Origin: Bdellovibrio bacteriovorus HD100
Lineage (GTDB): Bacteria > Bdellovibrionota > Bdellovibrionia > Bdellovibrionales > Bdellovibrionaceae
Assembly (NCBI RefSeq): GCF_000196175.1
Contig: NC_005363.1
Location: 744,001-808,000, forward strand
Direction: 5' to 3'
Length of the DNA stretch: 64,000 nucleotides
Part shown: positions 28,250 through 36,226 of the stretch, piece by piece
Numbering within the stretch: position 1 is the first letter of the stretch
Layout of the letters: each line of letters starts with the position of its first letter
Position numbers and translations under genes: made by a program
Notes under the pieces: model-generated
What the model was told of the DNA's origin: nothing
Seen by the model: the letters and a program-made list of their open reading frames with translations, nothing else
The model's database searches: none

Positions 28250-29610
28250 ATATTGCACGGTGTGACCGGAGGACGCGCTCCCGGCAGGTATGTCTCCAGA
28301 TCCAGATCAAACTTCAACTGACCGGTGCGGCAGGTGCCCGTCAGGATCTCTTTGGCTTTTCTGGCGTTGTCCTGCAAAGATCTGTAGTCCTTGTCAGTAA
28401 AGAGCATTTCCGTTTTGAAGTAGTCCTTGGTGGCAGGATGTGCCAGCGATTTTTCAAATGCCATAAAGTAGCGATAGGTCAGATAGCTCATGTGACGAAC
28501 TTTTTCCAGAACACTGAAAGCTCTCATCATATTGTCTTTGATAAACCCACAATCGTTGTCCTTCAGGACCATTTCTTTTAAGACCACGGCTGGCCGGCCC
28601 GCCATTTGGCGCTTTTCTTCCGCCGGCACGACAATCTGGCCTTCCACCAGCTCGGCGTCGGATTTGGAGCGCTCAATGCGATGGGTGGAAGGGTTGATAG
28701 AATACCAATAGAATTTGTAGTGAATGTTCCCGATGCGATCCTGCTGGTTCATCAGGGTGTCGATCAGAACCATGTCGGCGACGTCTTTCATTTGAATCAC
28801 ATCCTGAGCCACGCGGGTGAACTCAGTGGAACCGACAAGCTGGGCCACGGTTTTGGAGCTGGCCACCTTCAGGAAGGGCTTTTGTTTTAGGAAACGCTGA
28901 TAGCGGCTGTTGTAGCTGCCACGCCCACTGACATCATAGTAGATCTCTTCATTTTTTACGTTGTCAGAAAGTCCGCCATAAAGCTGAGTCAACGTGCTGT
29001 CCACCAGTTGGGGAAAGGCGCCGGGGTTCAAATGCATTTGTCCCAGTTTGCGCCAACCCTCAGCGATAGTGTCTGTTGAATCACGAAGGGCATGCACTGC
29101 TTTGGTGGTCAGCTGATTGTGAACGTTCAAGTCCATAGTGCGGATCACGGCTACAGGAACCCGGCCAACCCCGCCCAGAATGCGGGACATATGATAATAG
29201 GCAAGGATCGACGGGGTGTAAGAACAAGTGATGGTCTGTTTGAACTTGGCTTCGGTTTTCACACCCATTTTTTTGACATTGCAGTCAGAAGCATCAATGG
29301 CCTCTTTGTCGTATTTGGCATTCGGAGCAAGCAGCAGAACGCCGGGATTTGTGGAGTTGTATTTTGGACAAATACCCACGAAGCGATAGAAGTCATAACC
29401 ACACAGAGTGCTCTCTTTACCAGTGTCCTCGCTGCGATAGGCAGCCCCCGGCCACTTTTTAGGAACAACACAAAGTTCACGCACTCCGTAAGGGGAAAGA
29501 TGTTCTGTGCGCGTTTCTCCTTTGAGATTTGCAAGATCGATCGCGAGAGCACTTGAGAAGGAAACCAGGACGGATATAACAGCAGAAGAACAGACTGCGA
29601 CGAGCCTCAT
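28246..29610 (-). CDS. Exported kinase-like protein (FAM20/HipA/CotH-like), predicted
   Basis: 454 residues with a signal peptide (MRLVAVCSSAVISVLVSFSS then ALA). The C-terminal half carries what looks like an atypical kinase core: a membrane-helix-like STPSILAYY region, MNQQDRIGNIHYKFYW (catalytic-loop-like Asp291 and Asn295) and MVLKDNDCGF (metal-binding-like Asp351/Asp353), the order seen in FAM20, HipA and CotH kinases. Cys pairs in the N-terminal part (ELCVVP, STLCGYDFYR, VGICPKY) suggest disulfides in the periplasm. CotH-type kinases are known neighbours of VTC genes. It is convergent with the VTC operon, overlapping by 4 bases. The kinase assignment is my motif reading, not proof; substrate unknown. 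Confidence 0.55.
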   Translation of the reverse strand: MRLVAVCSSAVISVLVSFSSALAIDLANLKGETRTEHLSPYGVRELCVVPKKWPGAAYRSEDTGKESTLCGYDFYRFVGICPKYNSTNPGVLLLAPNAKYDKEAIDASDCNVKKMGVKTEAKFKQTITCSYTPSILAYYHMSRILGGVGRVPVAVIRTMDLNVHNQLTTKAVHALRDSTDTIAEGWRKLGQMHLNPGAFPQLVDSTLTQLYGGLSDNVKNEEIYYDVSGRGSYNSRYQRFLKQKPFLKVASSKTVAQLVGSTEFTRVAQDVIQMKDVADMVLIDTLMNQQDRIGNIHYKFYWYSINPSTHRIERSKSDAELVEGQIVVPAEEKRQMAGRPAVVLKEMVLKDNDCGFIKDNMMRAFSVLEKVRHMSYLTYRYFMAFEKSLAHPATKDYFKTEMLFTDKDYRSLQDNARKAKEILTGTCRTGQLKFDLDLETYLPGARPPVTPCNI

Positions 29611-29733
29611 CAGACCCCCTTTTTTTTAAGTGAGCATTTAGATCCTTCTTCGTTTATATCGAGGAATGGAATGTATAAATACTTACAAGTTCAGAAGGTC
29701 AGACTGGGATAGCTGTGTTCTCTAACAGAAGGC

Positions 29734-30477
29734 TTAGGAAGGAGTTTCGTGGAACCGCAAGACCTTCCCCAGGAAGGTCCGGGTTCTTTCGCTCTCAGCG
29801 CGGCTGAAGATCTTCTCGGGTGGTCCTTGCTCGACGACCTGGCCTTCATCCATGAATAAGATGCGATCACTGACTTGTCGGGCGAAACCCATCTCGTGGG
29901 TGACAATGACCATGGTCTTTCCGCTGTGAGCCAGCGATTTGATCACATCCAAAACTTCTCCAACCATTTCCGGATCCAGAGCTGAAGTGGGCTCGTCAAA
30001 CAACATCACTTGCGGTTCCATGGCCAGTGCTCGTGCAATGGCGACACGCTGTTGCTGTCCTCCGGAAAGTTCGTGTGGATAGCTGTCGGCTTTTTCAGCC
30101 AAGCCCACACGGGCCAGCAGTTCCCGGGCCTTGGCTTCCGCGGCCTCCTTGGAAAGGTGTTTCACCTTCCTGGGGGCCAGCATAATATTCTGCAACGCCG
30201 TTTTGTGCGGGAACAGATTGAAGCGCTGAAATACCATGCCCACGTGAGCCCGCAGTTTGTTCAGATCCGTCTGCGGGTTGGTGACCTCAAAGCCGTCGAC
30301 CTTGATGGTGCCCGCTTGGGCGATTTCCAGGGCGTTGATGCATCTTAAAAAGGTGCTTTTGCCAGAGCCGGACGGTCCAATCACACACACCACTTCGTTG
30401 TCCTTGATTTCACAGGACACGTTTTTAAGAACCTGGCGGCTGCCAAAGAATTTGTCCAAGGCTTGAATCTGAATCAT
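29734..30477 (-). CDS. Polar amino acid ABC transporter, ATPase
   Basis: 247 residues. Walker [15 protein letters not shown]-loop [16 protein letters not shown], signature [15 protein letters not shown], Walker [15 protein letters not shown] and switch His in [10 protein letters not shown]; the GlnQ/HisP/ArtP subgroup. Last gene of a three-gene importer operon, its ATG overlapping the permease stop. Energises uptake through the permease encoded next to it. Amino acid specificity cannot be read; useful for a predator living on prey protein. Confidence 0.95.
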   Translation of the reverse strand: MIQIQALDKFFGSRQVLKNVSCEIKDNEVVCVIGPSGSGKSTFLRCINALEIAQAGTIKVDGFEVTNPQTDLNKLRAHVGMVFQRFNLFPHKTALQNIMLAPRKVKHLSKEAAEAKARELLARVGLAEKADSYPHELSGGQQQRVAIARALAMEPQVMLFDEPTSALDPEMVGEVLDVIKSLAHSGKTMVIVTHEMGFARQVSDRILFMDEGQVVEQGPPEKIFSRAESERTRTFLGKVLRFHETPS

Positions 30478-31217
30478 GCGGATTGGTACCTTTTCTCAAG
30501 ACGGTGAACCACAAAGGACATGCCCAGGGTGATGATCAGATAAATCAACGAAATAAACAGATATGGTTCCCAATAGCGGGCATAGGCTCCCGCAGCGGTG
30601 CGGGCGGCGTAAGCCAGTTCTGCCAAACCGATGGCCGACACCAAAGAAGAATCCTTCAGCAGGGTGATGGCTTCATTTCCCAACGGAGGCAGCATGCGAC
30701 GAAACGCCTGCGGAATGATGATGGACTTCATCGTGTGGAAGTAACTCAGGCCCAGAGATCTTGCCGCTTCAAATTGGCCGCGATCAATGGACTGGATCCC
30801 GGCACGGAATATTTCGGCGATATAAGCCGCTGAATTAAGACTTAATGCCAACGCACCGGAAATAAGCGCGCCGTATTCCCGTTTCAGGTAAAGAGCCATG
30901 TCACCCGAGATCAGCAGCCCGTCTTCGGGATGAATCAGCAAAGGGACCAGGGCAAAATGAATCAGCAGGATTTGCACAAACAGGGGAGTGCCACGGAAAA
31001 AGCCAATATAGATTTGCGATGGCAGACGGACGAACAAGTGAGTCGGCCAGCGCCAGGGGCCACGTTCTATGCGGGCGATTTTCCCCAGTCCCAAAAACAG
31101 GCCCAGGATGGTGCCAAAAAAGATTCCGATCAAAGTCAGTTGCAGGGTGGTGGCCAGCCCCTGCATGAAGAGAGGCCAGTATTCGATGATGATGTCAGTG
31201 CGAAACCACGAAAACAT
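30474..31217 (-). CDS. Polar amino acid ABC transporter, permease
   Basis: 247 residues with five or so membrane segments and the HisM/GlnP signature: [58 protein letters not shown] and the EAA loop [32 protein letters not shown]. It sits between the binding lipoprotein (1-base overlap) and the ATPase (4-base overlap). Probably works as a homodimer since there is only one permease gene. Confidence 0.94.
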   Translation of the reverse strand: MFSWFRTDIIIEYWPLFMQGLATTLQLTLIGIFFGTILGLFLGLGKIARIERGPWRWPTHLFVRLPSQIYIGFFRGTPLFVQILLIHFALVPLLIHPEDGLLISGDMALYLKREYGALISGALALSLNSAAYIAEIFRAGIQSIDRGQFEAARSLGLSYFHTMKSIIIPQAFRRMLPPLGNEAITLLKDSSLVSAIGLAELAYAARTAAGAYARYWEPYLFISLIYLIITLGMSFVVHRLEKRYQSA

Positions 31218-32005
31218 CAGTTCTTCTTTTCTCCGAAGTATTTTTTGAAGATGCTGTCATAGGTGCCGTCGGCTTTGATGGCCGCCAGCCCGTCATTGAT
31301 CTTCTTCAGCAGGTCTGTGTTGCCCTTTTTAACCGCGATGCCATATTGCTCTTTCGAGAATGTGGTGTCTGACAGGACCTTGAAGTCTTTCGGGTTGTTG
31401 GCAAAGAAGTTGTTGATGACGCCGTTGTCGGCAACAACAGCATCCACTCCGCCGTTGATCAGTTCTTGCAAAGCCAAAGGGGTGCCTTCAAAGCGTTTGA
31501 TGTTCGAGCTGGCTCGGCCCAGCAGGCGGGTGACGACTTCGTCTCCGGTGGTGCCGATCTGAACACCGACCTTCAGTTTTTTCAAGTCATCGAACTTGCT
31601 GACCTTGGAGCTGTTGGGAACCGCAATGAGCTGAACGGCATCAAAATAGGGCTCTGAAAAGTCCATTGTTTTTTTGCGTTCGTCATTGATGGTGATGGCG
31701 GAAATCAGGATGTCGCGATCACCGGACTCCAGTTGGCTGAACAGGCCTTCCCAGGGGGTGTTCACTATATTCAGAGTCAGGCCTTGTTTGGCCGCGATGG
31801 CTTGAATGATCTCGATGTCGAAGCCACTGATGCTTTTGTCGGCGTTTTCGATTTCAAATGGGGCGTAGGCGGCATCCGTTCCAACGGTGAGTTCTTTTTT
31901 TGCTGATGTTTTTGCCGCAGTGTCAGCGGTCCCGGACTCTTTTTTGGTGCAACCCAAAGTCATTAGCAGAAGGCAACTGGTGATAAGAAGCGAAAGTCGT
32001 TTCAT
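31217..32005 (-). CDS. Amino-acid-binding lipoprotein of ABC importer
   Basis: 262 residues. Lipobox in MKRLSLLITSCLLLMTLGCT (Cys19). Family 3 solute-binding fold: LTVGTDAAYAPFEIENADKS, ISGFDIEIIQAIAAKQGL, SGDRDILISAITINDERKKTMDFSEPYF, LKVGVQIGTTGDEV and DAVVADNGV. It is first in the operon and catches the ligand in the periplasm. The Asp and Arg expected to bind amino-acid groups lie in these segments; the side-chain specificity is unclear. Confidence 0.94.
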   Translation of the reverse strand: MKRLSLLITSCLLLMTLGCTKKESGTADTAAKTSAKKELTVGTDAAYAPFEIENADKSISGFDIEIIQAIAAKQGLTLNIVNTPWEGLFSQLESGDRDILISAITINDERKKTMDFSEPYFDAVQLIAVPNSSKVSKFDDLKKLKVGVQIGTTGDEVVTRLLGRASSNIKRFEGTPLALQELINGGVDAVVADNGVINNFFANNPKDFKVLSDTTFSKEQYGIAVKKGNTDLLKKINDGLAAIKADGTYDSIFKKYFGEKKN

Positions 32006-32090
32006 TCAAAATCCCCCGAAAGTGTCTACTGGACCCGTTCACTTGACCACCGCTTCTGTTTTGAGTCAAATGTCATTTCGGGAGTAATTC

Positions 32091-32513
32091 ATGAAATCCG
32101 TTCTGGTCAAGGTTGTTGGCTCCATTCTGCGCAGCCTGTTTGTTTCCATCGTGATGTTTGTCATTGTTTTTTCTGTGATCACCCGCGAATTCCCGCCCAA
32201 CTTCGGAAAGCTTCAGGGAAGCTGGCAGAATCTGCAGCAGATGGCGCAGCTCAGCCGGCAGATTCATGATCAGAACAAGGTTTTGAAATCGCAGCAGGCC
32301 CAGGACGGTTTTGTCGAGGACGCGGATCTGGAAAAACTGCAGGAGCTGAACTTGAAACGGGCCGAACTCGGAGCGGGTCTATTAAGTGGAGAAGCGGTGG
32401 GTGTTGCCGCCTCTGCGGACACCGAGGCGCTTAAAGTCCGGGTCCAGGAACTTGAAAAGCAACTATTCCGTTTGCAGCAAAGAGTGAACGAACTCGAGTC
32501 AGCCCGACCTTAG
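32091..32513 (+). CDS. Small membrane protein with coiled coil, upstream of kdsC
   Basis: 140 residues: membrane segment about 8-31 (VGSILRSLFVSIVMFVIVFSVI), a Gln-rich helical part, and a C-terminal coiled coil (TEALKVRVQELEKQLFRLQQRVNELESA). Short cytoplasmic basic start and Leu-zipper end suggest a bitopic scaffold protein. GGGAG precedes the ATG. It is the first gene of the rightward run that leads through kdsC into the gliding locus, 53 bases before kdsC. No family recognised. Confidence 0.7.
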   Translation: MKSVLVKVVGSILRSLFVSIVMFVIVFSVITREFPPNFGKLQGSWQNLQQMAQLSRQIHDQNKVLKSQQAQDGFVEDADLEKLQELNLKRAELGAGLLSGEAVGVAASADTEALKVRVQELEKQLFRLQQRVNELESARP

Positions 32514-32566
32514 TCGGTGTGTCCACACAACCCTAAGTCCTGTATCAGAGTGGGGCACTTGCTCCA

Positions 32567-33097
32567 TTGTCTTTTATTTTTCACAATGATTCAGTGGCAT
32601 TAGAAATTTCAAAACTTAAAAATATCAAGATGTTGGTTCTCGACGTTGATGGCGTATTAACTGACACACGCGTGTGGTTTGATGGCACTGAATGGCGCCG
32701 CTTTTATTCCATCCGGGATGGCGTGGGCATCAAACGTCTGATGGAATCCGGTTACAAAATAGCAGTGATTACAGGCAGTAAGGCAGAGGATATTCGCGCT
32801 CGCGTGAAGGCTCTTGGTATTCAGTATTTCTATGAGGGTGCTCTCGACAAAGAGCCCTCTTTCTTGCAGCTGCAGCAGGAATCCGGCCTGAAGCCTGAAG
32901 AGATGGCGTATGTCGGTGATGATATTTTTGATATTCCCATGATCGAGGCGGTGGCATTTGGAGCAACGGTTCCAGAGGCGGTCGATGAAGTTATGGAAGT
33001 GGCTGATTATGTGACCCGCAGACCTGGTGGTTTGGGGGCTGTTCGTGAAGTTTGTGATTACATCTATAAATACGGTGCATTTGCATCGGGTAGGTAA
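32567..33097 (+). CDS. kdsC: 3-deoxy-manno-octulosonate-8-phosphate phosphatase
   Basis: HAD phosphatase that releases Kdo from Kdo-8-phosphate. 176 residues, C0-type HAD without cap: motif I LVLDVDGVLTDTRV, motif II AVITGSKA, Lys in GALDKEPS, motif III YVGDDIFDIPM, and the family tail VADYVTRRPGGLGAVREVCDYI. TTG start at 32567; the next in-frame start would cut into motif I, so TTG is preferred. It stands three bases before the first gliding-locus gene. In E. coli kdsC is followed by lptC-lptA-lptB-rpoN-hpf; here that order resumes 11.5 kb later. Confidence 0.95.
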   Translation: MSFIFHNDSVALEISKLKNIKMLVLDVDGVLTDTRVWFDGTEWRRFYSIRDGVGIKRLMESGYKIAVITGSKAEDIRARVKALGIQYFYEGALDKEPSFLQLQQESGLKPEEMAYVGDDIFDIPMIEAVAFGATVPEAVDEVMEVADYVTRRPGGLGAVREVCDYIYKYGAFASGR

Positions 33098-33100
33098 GAA

Positions 33101-33823
33101 ATGCTAAAAAATGGTTTCAAGGCCGCTCTCATCATAGTTCTTGCGCTGATGCTGCATAAGGCGGCTTTTGCGGAAGTGGTGAATCTTCCTACAGAGGAAC
33201 TGGCACAAGAGTCCGTGCTTCCGGTTTTCGATAAACCCGTCAGCGTGAAAAACCGCAACGTGGTGACAGCCGGTCGTTTTGAAGTCGATGGTTTTTACGG
33301 CTATGCGATGACAGAACCTATCGCCAACGTTTCCAAACTGGGCCTGGGTATCTATTATAACACCAGCGAAGCCCATGCCTGGGGTCTATTGATTGCCAAA
33401 AACTTTGCGGGCCTTTCCAGCTATGCCGATCAGCTGGATCAGCAGTTCAGTCTGGATTTCAGCCGCGCCCCGGCTCCAGAGATGACGATCATGGGTGATT
33501 ACAATCTGAAAGCTTTCTACGGAAAAATGAGTCTGACCAAATCCCTGGTGTTCAACACGCTTCTTTACGGATCCGCTTCCGTGGGGGCGGTGAAGTTTGT
33601 GCACAAAACTTACCCGGCGGTGGCTGTGGGTATCGGTCAGAAATTCTATTTCACCAAACAATGGGCCTTGCGCTTTGATTTGCGTCTTTATGCCAATCAG
33701 GCTCCGATTCCATTCCTGAACGGAGCGCTGAAACCCGGCGATCCAAAGCCTGACTACAGTGATTTCCAAGAGCGTCTAACCTACACTACAAACCTGGATG
33801 TGGGTTTGTCCTATCTGTTCTAA
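33101..33823 (+). CDS. Outer-membrane beta-barrel protein of the gliding locus (GltA/B type)
   Basis: 240 residues. Signal peptide (FKAALIIVLALMLHKAAFA). The rest is an OMP_myx_plus-type barrel: RFEVDGFYGYAMTEPIANVSKL, GLGIYYNTSEAHAWGLLIAK, TMIGDYNLKAFYGKM-like strands, VAVGIGQKFYFTKQWALRFDLRLYA, ending TTNLDVGLSYLF with a terminal aromatic. In Myxococcus GltA and GltB are outer-membrane barrels of the gliding complex and come in pairs, as here with the next gene. It starts three bases after kdsC, so expression is probably joined. The A versus B identity is not resolved. Confidence 0.78.
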   Translation: MLKNGFKAALIIVLALMLHKAAFAEVVNLPTEELAQESVLPVFDKPVSVKNRNVVTAGRFEVDGFYGYAMTEPIANVSKLGLGIYYNTSEAHAWGLLIAKNFAGLSSYADQLDQQFSLDFSRAPAPEMTIMGDYNLKAFYGKMSLTKSLVFNTLLYGSASVGAVKFVHKTYPAVAVGIGQKFYFTKQWALRFDLRLYANQAPIPFLNGALKPGDPKPDYSDFQERLTYTTNLDVGLSYLF

Positions 33824-33836
33824 GAGGAGCTGACAG

Positions 33837-34637
33837 ATGTTAAGCAGAAAACTCACTTCTCTGGTAATTGTGTCCCTGGCGCTGATGGCGCCGGGCCTGG
33901 GTTATGCCCAGTCTGAAGGTGACGAACTGGATGTGATCGAACTGGAGCTTGAAAAAGAGGCGCCTAGACAGCAGCCGTCCATTTCTGATTCCACGCCGTC
34001 CTATCAGGAGACCGCTCCCAAGGACAACACTCTGACGGACTTCTCGGGACTGGGCACCTTGGCTCCATTCCAGGAAATTTCCATCATTCAAAAACGCTTC
34101 CTGCCCAAAACCGGCCGCTTCCAGTTGTTCGGTGGTTTGACGACAGTGACGAATGATCCGTTCTTCCTGACATTCGGGGGGGTGGCGAAAGCCAGCTACT
34201 TTATGTCTGAAAGCTGGGGTCTGGAGCTGAACTATTTCGGTCTGACCACCTCCAGTCGCCAGGCAACGGATGAACTGAAGGAAATTCAGGGTGTCAGCAC
34301 CGAGAACCTGGTTTATCCAAAGTCCTTTATCGGTGTGGATCTGATGTACATCCCGGTTTACGGTAAAATGACCTGGTTCAATGAAACGATCGTTCCATTT
34401 GACCTGTATCTGTCTGCTGGTTACGGCAACACCGAAACCCAGTCCGGTGAAAGCGCAGGAACTGTGCACTTGGCAGCAGGGCAGATCTTCGCCCTGAGCA
34501 AAGCCTATGCGGTTCGCTGGGATTTCAGCTGGAACTTCTTCAATGCCAAAGGCATCGACGGCTCGACAAATTCTTTCAACAACCTCTTCCTTACCGTGGG
34601 TATGAGTTGGTTCTTCCCGGAGGCTAGTTACCGATGA
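33837..34637 (+). CDS. Second outer-membrane beta-barrel protein of the gliding locus
   Basis: 266 residues. Signal peptide (LTSLVIVSLALMAPGLGYA), then an acidic linker (EGDELDVIELELEKEAPRQQ), a YhcB-like Pro/Ser stretch, and a barrel with the same strand pattern as the preceding gene (GRFQLFGGLTTVTNDPFFLTFGGVA, ASYFMSESWGLELNYFGL, AAGQIFALSKAYAVRWDFSW, NLFLTVGMSWFFPEASYR). AGGAG precedes the ATG 13 bases after the previous stop; its stop overlaps the next ATG. Tandem duplication of the barrel gene is likely ancient, since identity is low. Confidence 0.78.
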   Translation: MLSRKLTSLVIVSLALMAPGLGYAQSEGDELDVIELELEKEAPRQQPSISDSTPSYQETAPKDNTLTDFSGLGTLAPFQEISIIQKRFLPKTGRFQLFGGLTTVTNDPFFLTFGGVAKASYFMSESWGLELNYFGLTTSSRQATDELKEIQGVSTENLVYPKSFIGVDLMYIPVYGKMTWFNETIVPFDLYLSAGYGNTETQSGESAGTVHLAAGQIFALSKAYAVRWDFSWNFFNAKGIDGSTNSFNNLFLTVGMSWFFPEASYR

Positions 34638-36223
34638 AGAAATTATTACCTCTCCTGATTGCCGCAAGTATTGCAGTTCCGGTGGTGGGCGATGCCCAAC
34701 AGCGAAAAACGCTGAAAAAGCAGCCAGCTCCGGCACGTCGTGCAGCTCCGCTTGTATCGGGGAACACACGTGAAGCGACCCTCAGAAACCAACTCAGCAA
34801 CGCCCTTCGTATGGCCCAAAGCGGGCAGTATGAATCCGCTGCCAATGCGCTGTTCTCGCTCAGCCGCCGTTCCGAACTGGCTTCGGAGCGTCCGCAGATC
34901 AAGTACATCCTGGGCACCATGCTGGTTGAGCTGAAACTTTATCAGACGGCCGCATTCCAGTTCGTGGATGTGATCCGCATGAAACATCCCAAGTATTCCA
35001 AAATGGCGATCGAAAAGCTTTCGATCGTGGCGGACTCCCTGGGTGATGACACGATTCTGAACTACGCGATTTCCCGTGTGGACCTGAATGACTTCCCGGC
35101 GAATCTGCGTGACATGATCAACTTCCGTTTGGGTGAAATCCGCCTGCGCAACCGCGAATTTGCCAAAGCCGCGGACCTGTTCAGCCGTGTTTCTCCGACC
35201 AGCAGCTATTATTTCCAGGCTTTGTACGCCAAGGGTCTGGCAGAACTTGAAGCCAACCAGCCGTCTTTGGCTGTGGGCACCTTCAACAAAATGCTCGATG
35301 CCCGCCGTCGCGCTCCGGTGACGGACACGAACAAAGTGGCCGCTCAAATGGGTCTTGCCCGTGCCCTTTATCAAAAGCAGGATTGGGATGCTTCCGTGGA
35401 AGCCTATTCCCAGGTCCCTCGCGATACTTTGATGTGGCATGACGCGGTCTTTGAGCAGAGCTGGGCGATGCTGCGTGCGGCGCGCTTCCGTTCTTCTTTG
35501 AGTAACTTCCAAACTCTCCACTCGGCATATTACGAAGACTTCTATATGCCGGAGAGCTTGCTTTTGCGCTCGATCGTCTACCTGTACATCTGTAAGTACG
35601 ACGAGATGGAAAAGGTCCTAAGCCTGTTTGAAAAAACCTATGGCCCGGTCCGCTCCAAAATCGGTGACTTCCTGAAGTCCTCCAACGAAGCCGGAACCTT
35701 CTATGCAGAGGTTGAAAAAGCCCACCTGATGAAGACCACGGACAAGTCGGCGAACCTGCGCCTGCCATACATCGTTCTAAGAAACGTGCTGGATCAGGGG
35801 GATGTGAAGCGTTCCATGCATTATCTGGAAAAGCTGAACCAGGAAAAAGCGCGTGTGGAATCCAACTCCGCGTTCCGTGCTTCTCCGCTGGGTCAGTATT
35901 CCCTGAAGATCCTTGCAAACCGCAGCAAGAACACCAAGTTCGCTATCGGCGACATGGTCAAGGCGCACTTGCTGAACATGCGTGTGGAACTGCGTGACCT
36001 TTACGAACAGGCCGGATTCATCCGTTACGAGATGATCACGGGCCGCAAGGAAAGTATCAAAAAGAAAATCGCGGGTAAAGACATCAGCGGTGACCAGATC
36101 GATGAAAACGTGAACCGCAAGTTCTACATCGAAAACGGTTATGAGTACTATCCATTCCAGGGTGAGTACTGGCTGGATGAAGTTGGAAACTACCACTACC
36201 TTGGAAAACAGAGCTGCGAGTAA
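34634..36223 (+). CDS. Periplasmic TPR protein of the gliding locus (GltC type)
   Basis: 529 residues. Signal peptide MKKLLPLLIAASIAVPVVG, a basic Lys/Pro/Arg linker, then TPR-like helical repeats from about residue 45 to 330 (ALRMAQSGQYESAANALFSL, YILGTMLVELKLYQTAAFQF, AKGLAELEANQPSLAVGTFNK, GLARALYQKQDWDASVEAYSQ) and a C-terminal helical part ending in a Tyr-rich segment (FYIENGYEYYPFQGEYWLDE). The position between barrel genes and the long TPR protein matches GltC of the Myxococcus complex. ATGA overlap with the previous gene. Confidence 0.72.
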   Translation: MKKLLPLLIAASIAVPVVGDAQQRKTLKKQPAPARRAAPLVSGNTREATLRNQLSNALRMAQSGQYESAANALFSLSRRSELASERPQIKYILGTMLVELKLYQTAAFQFVDVIRMKHPKYSKMAIEKLSIVADSLGDDTILNYAISRVDLNDFPANLRDMINFRLGEIRLRNREFAKAADLFSRVSPTSSYYFQALYAKGLAELEANQPSLAVGTFNKMLDARRRAPVTDTNKVAAQMGLARALYQKQDWDASVEAYSQVPRDTLMWHDAVFEQSWAMLRAARFRSSLSNFQTLHSAYYEDFYMPESLLLRSIVYLYICKYDEMEKVLSLFEKTYGPVRSKIGDFLKSSNEAGTFYAEVEKAHLMKTTDKSANLRLPYIVLRNVLDQGDVKRSMHYLEKLNQEKARVESNSAFRASPLGQYSLKILANRSKNTKFAIGDMVKAHLLNMRVELRDLYEQAGFIRYEMITGRKESIKKKIAGKDISGDQIDENVNRKFYIENGYEYYPFQGEYWLDEVGNYHYLGKQSCE

Positions 36224-36226
36224 AGT

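Noticed and set aside
33840-34769. 309-codon minus-strand frame
   Set aside because: Shadow of the second barrel gene; the plus strand has signal peptide, strand pattern and operon overlaps.
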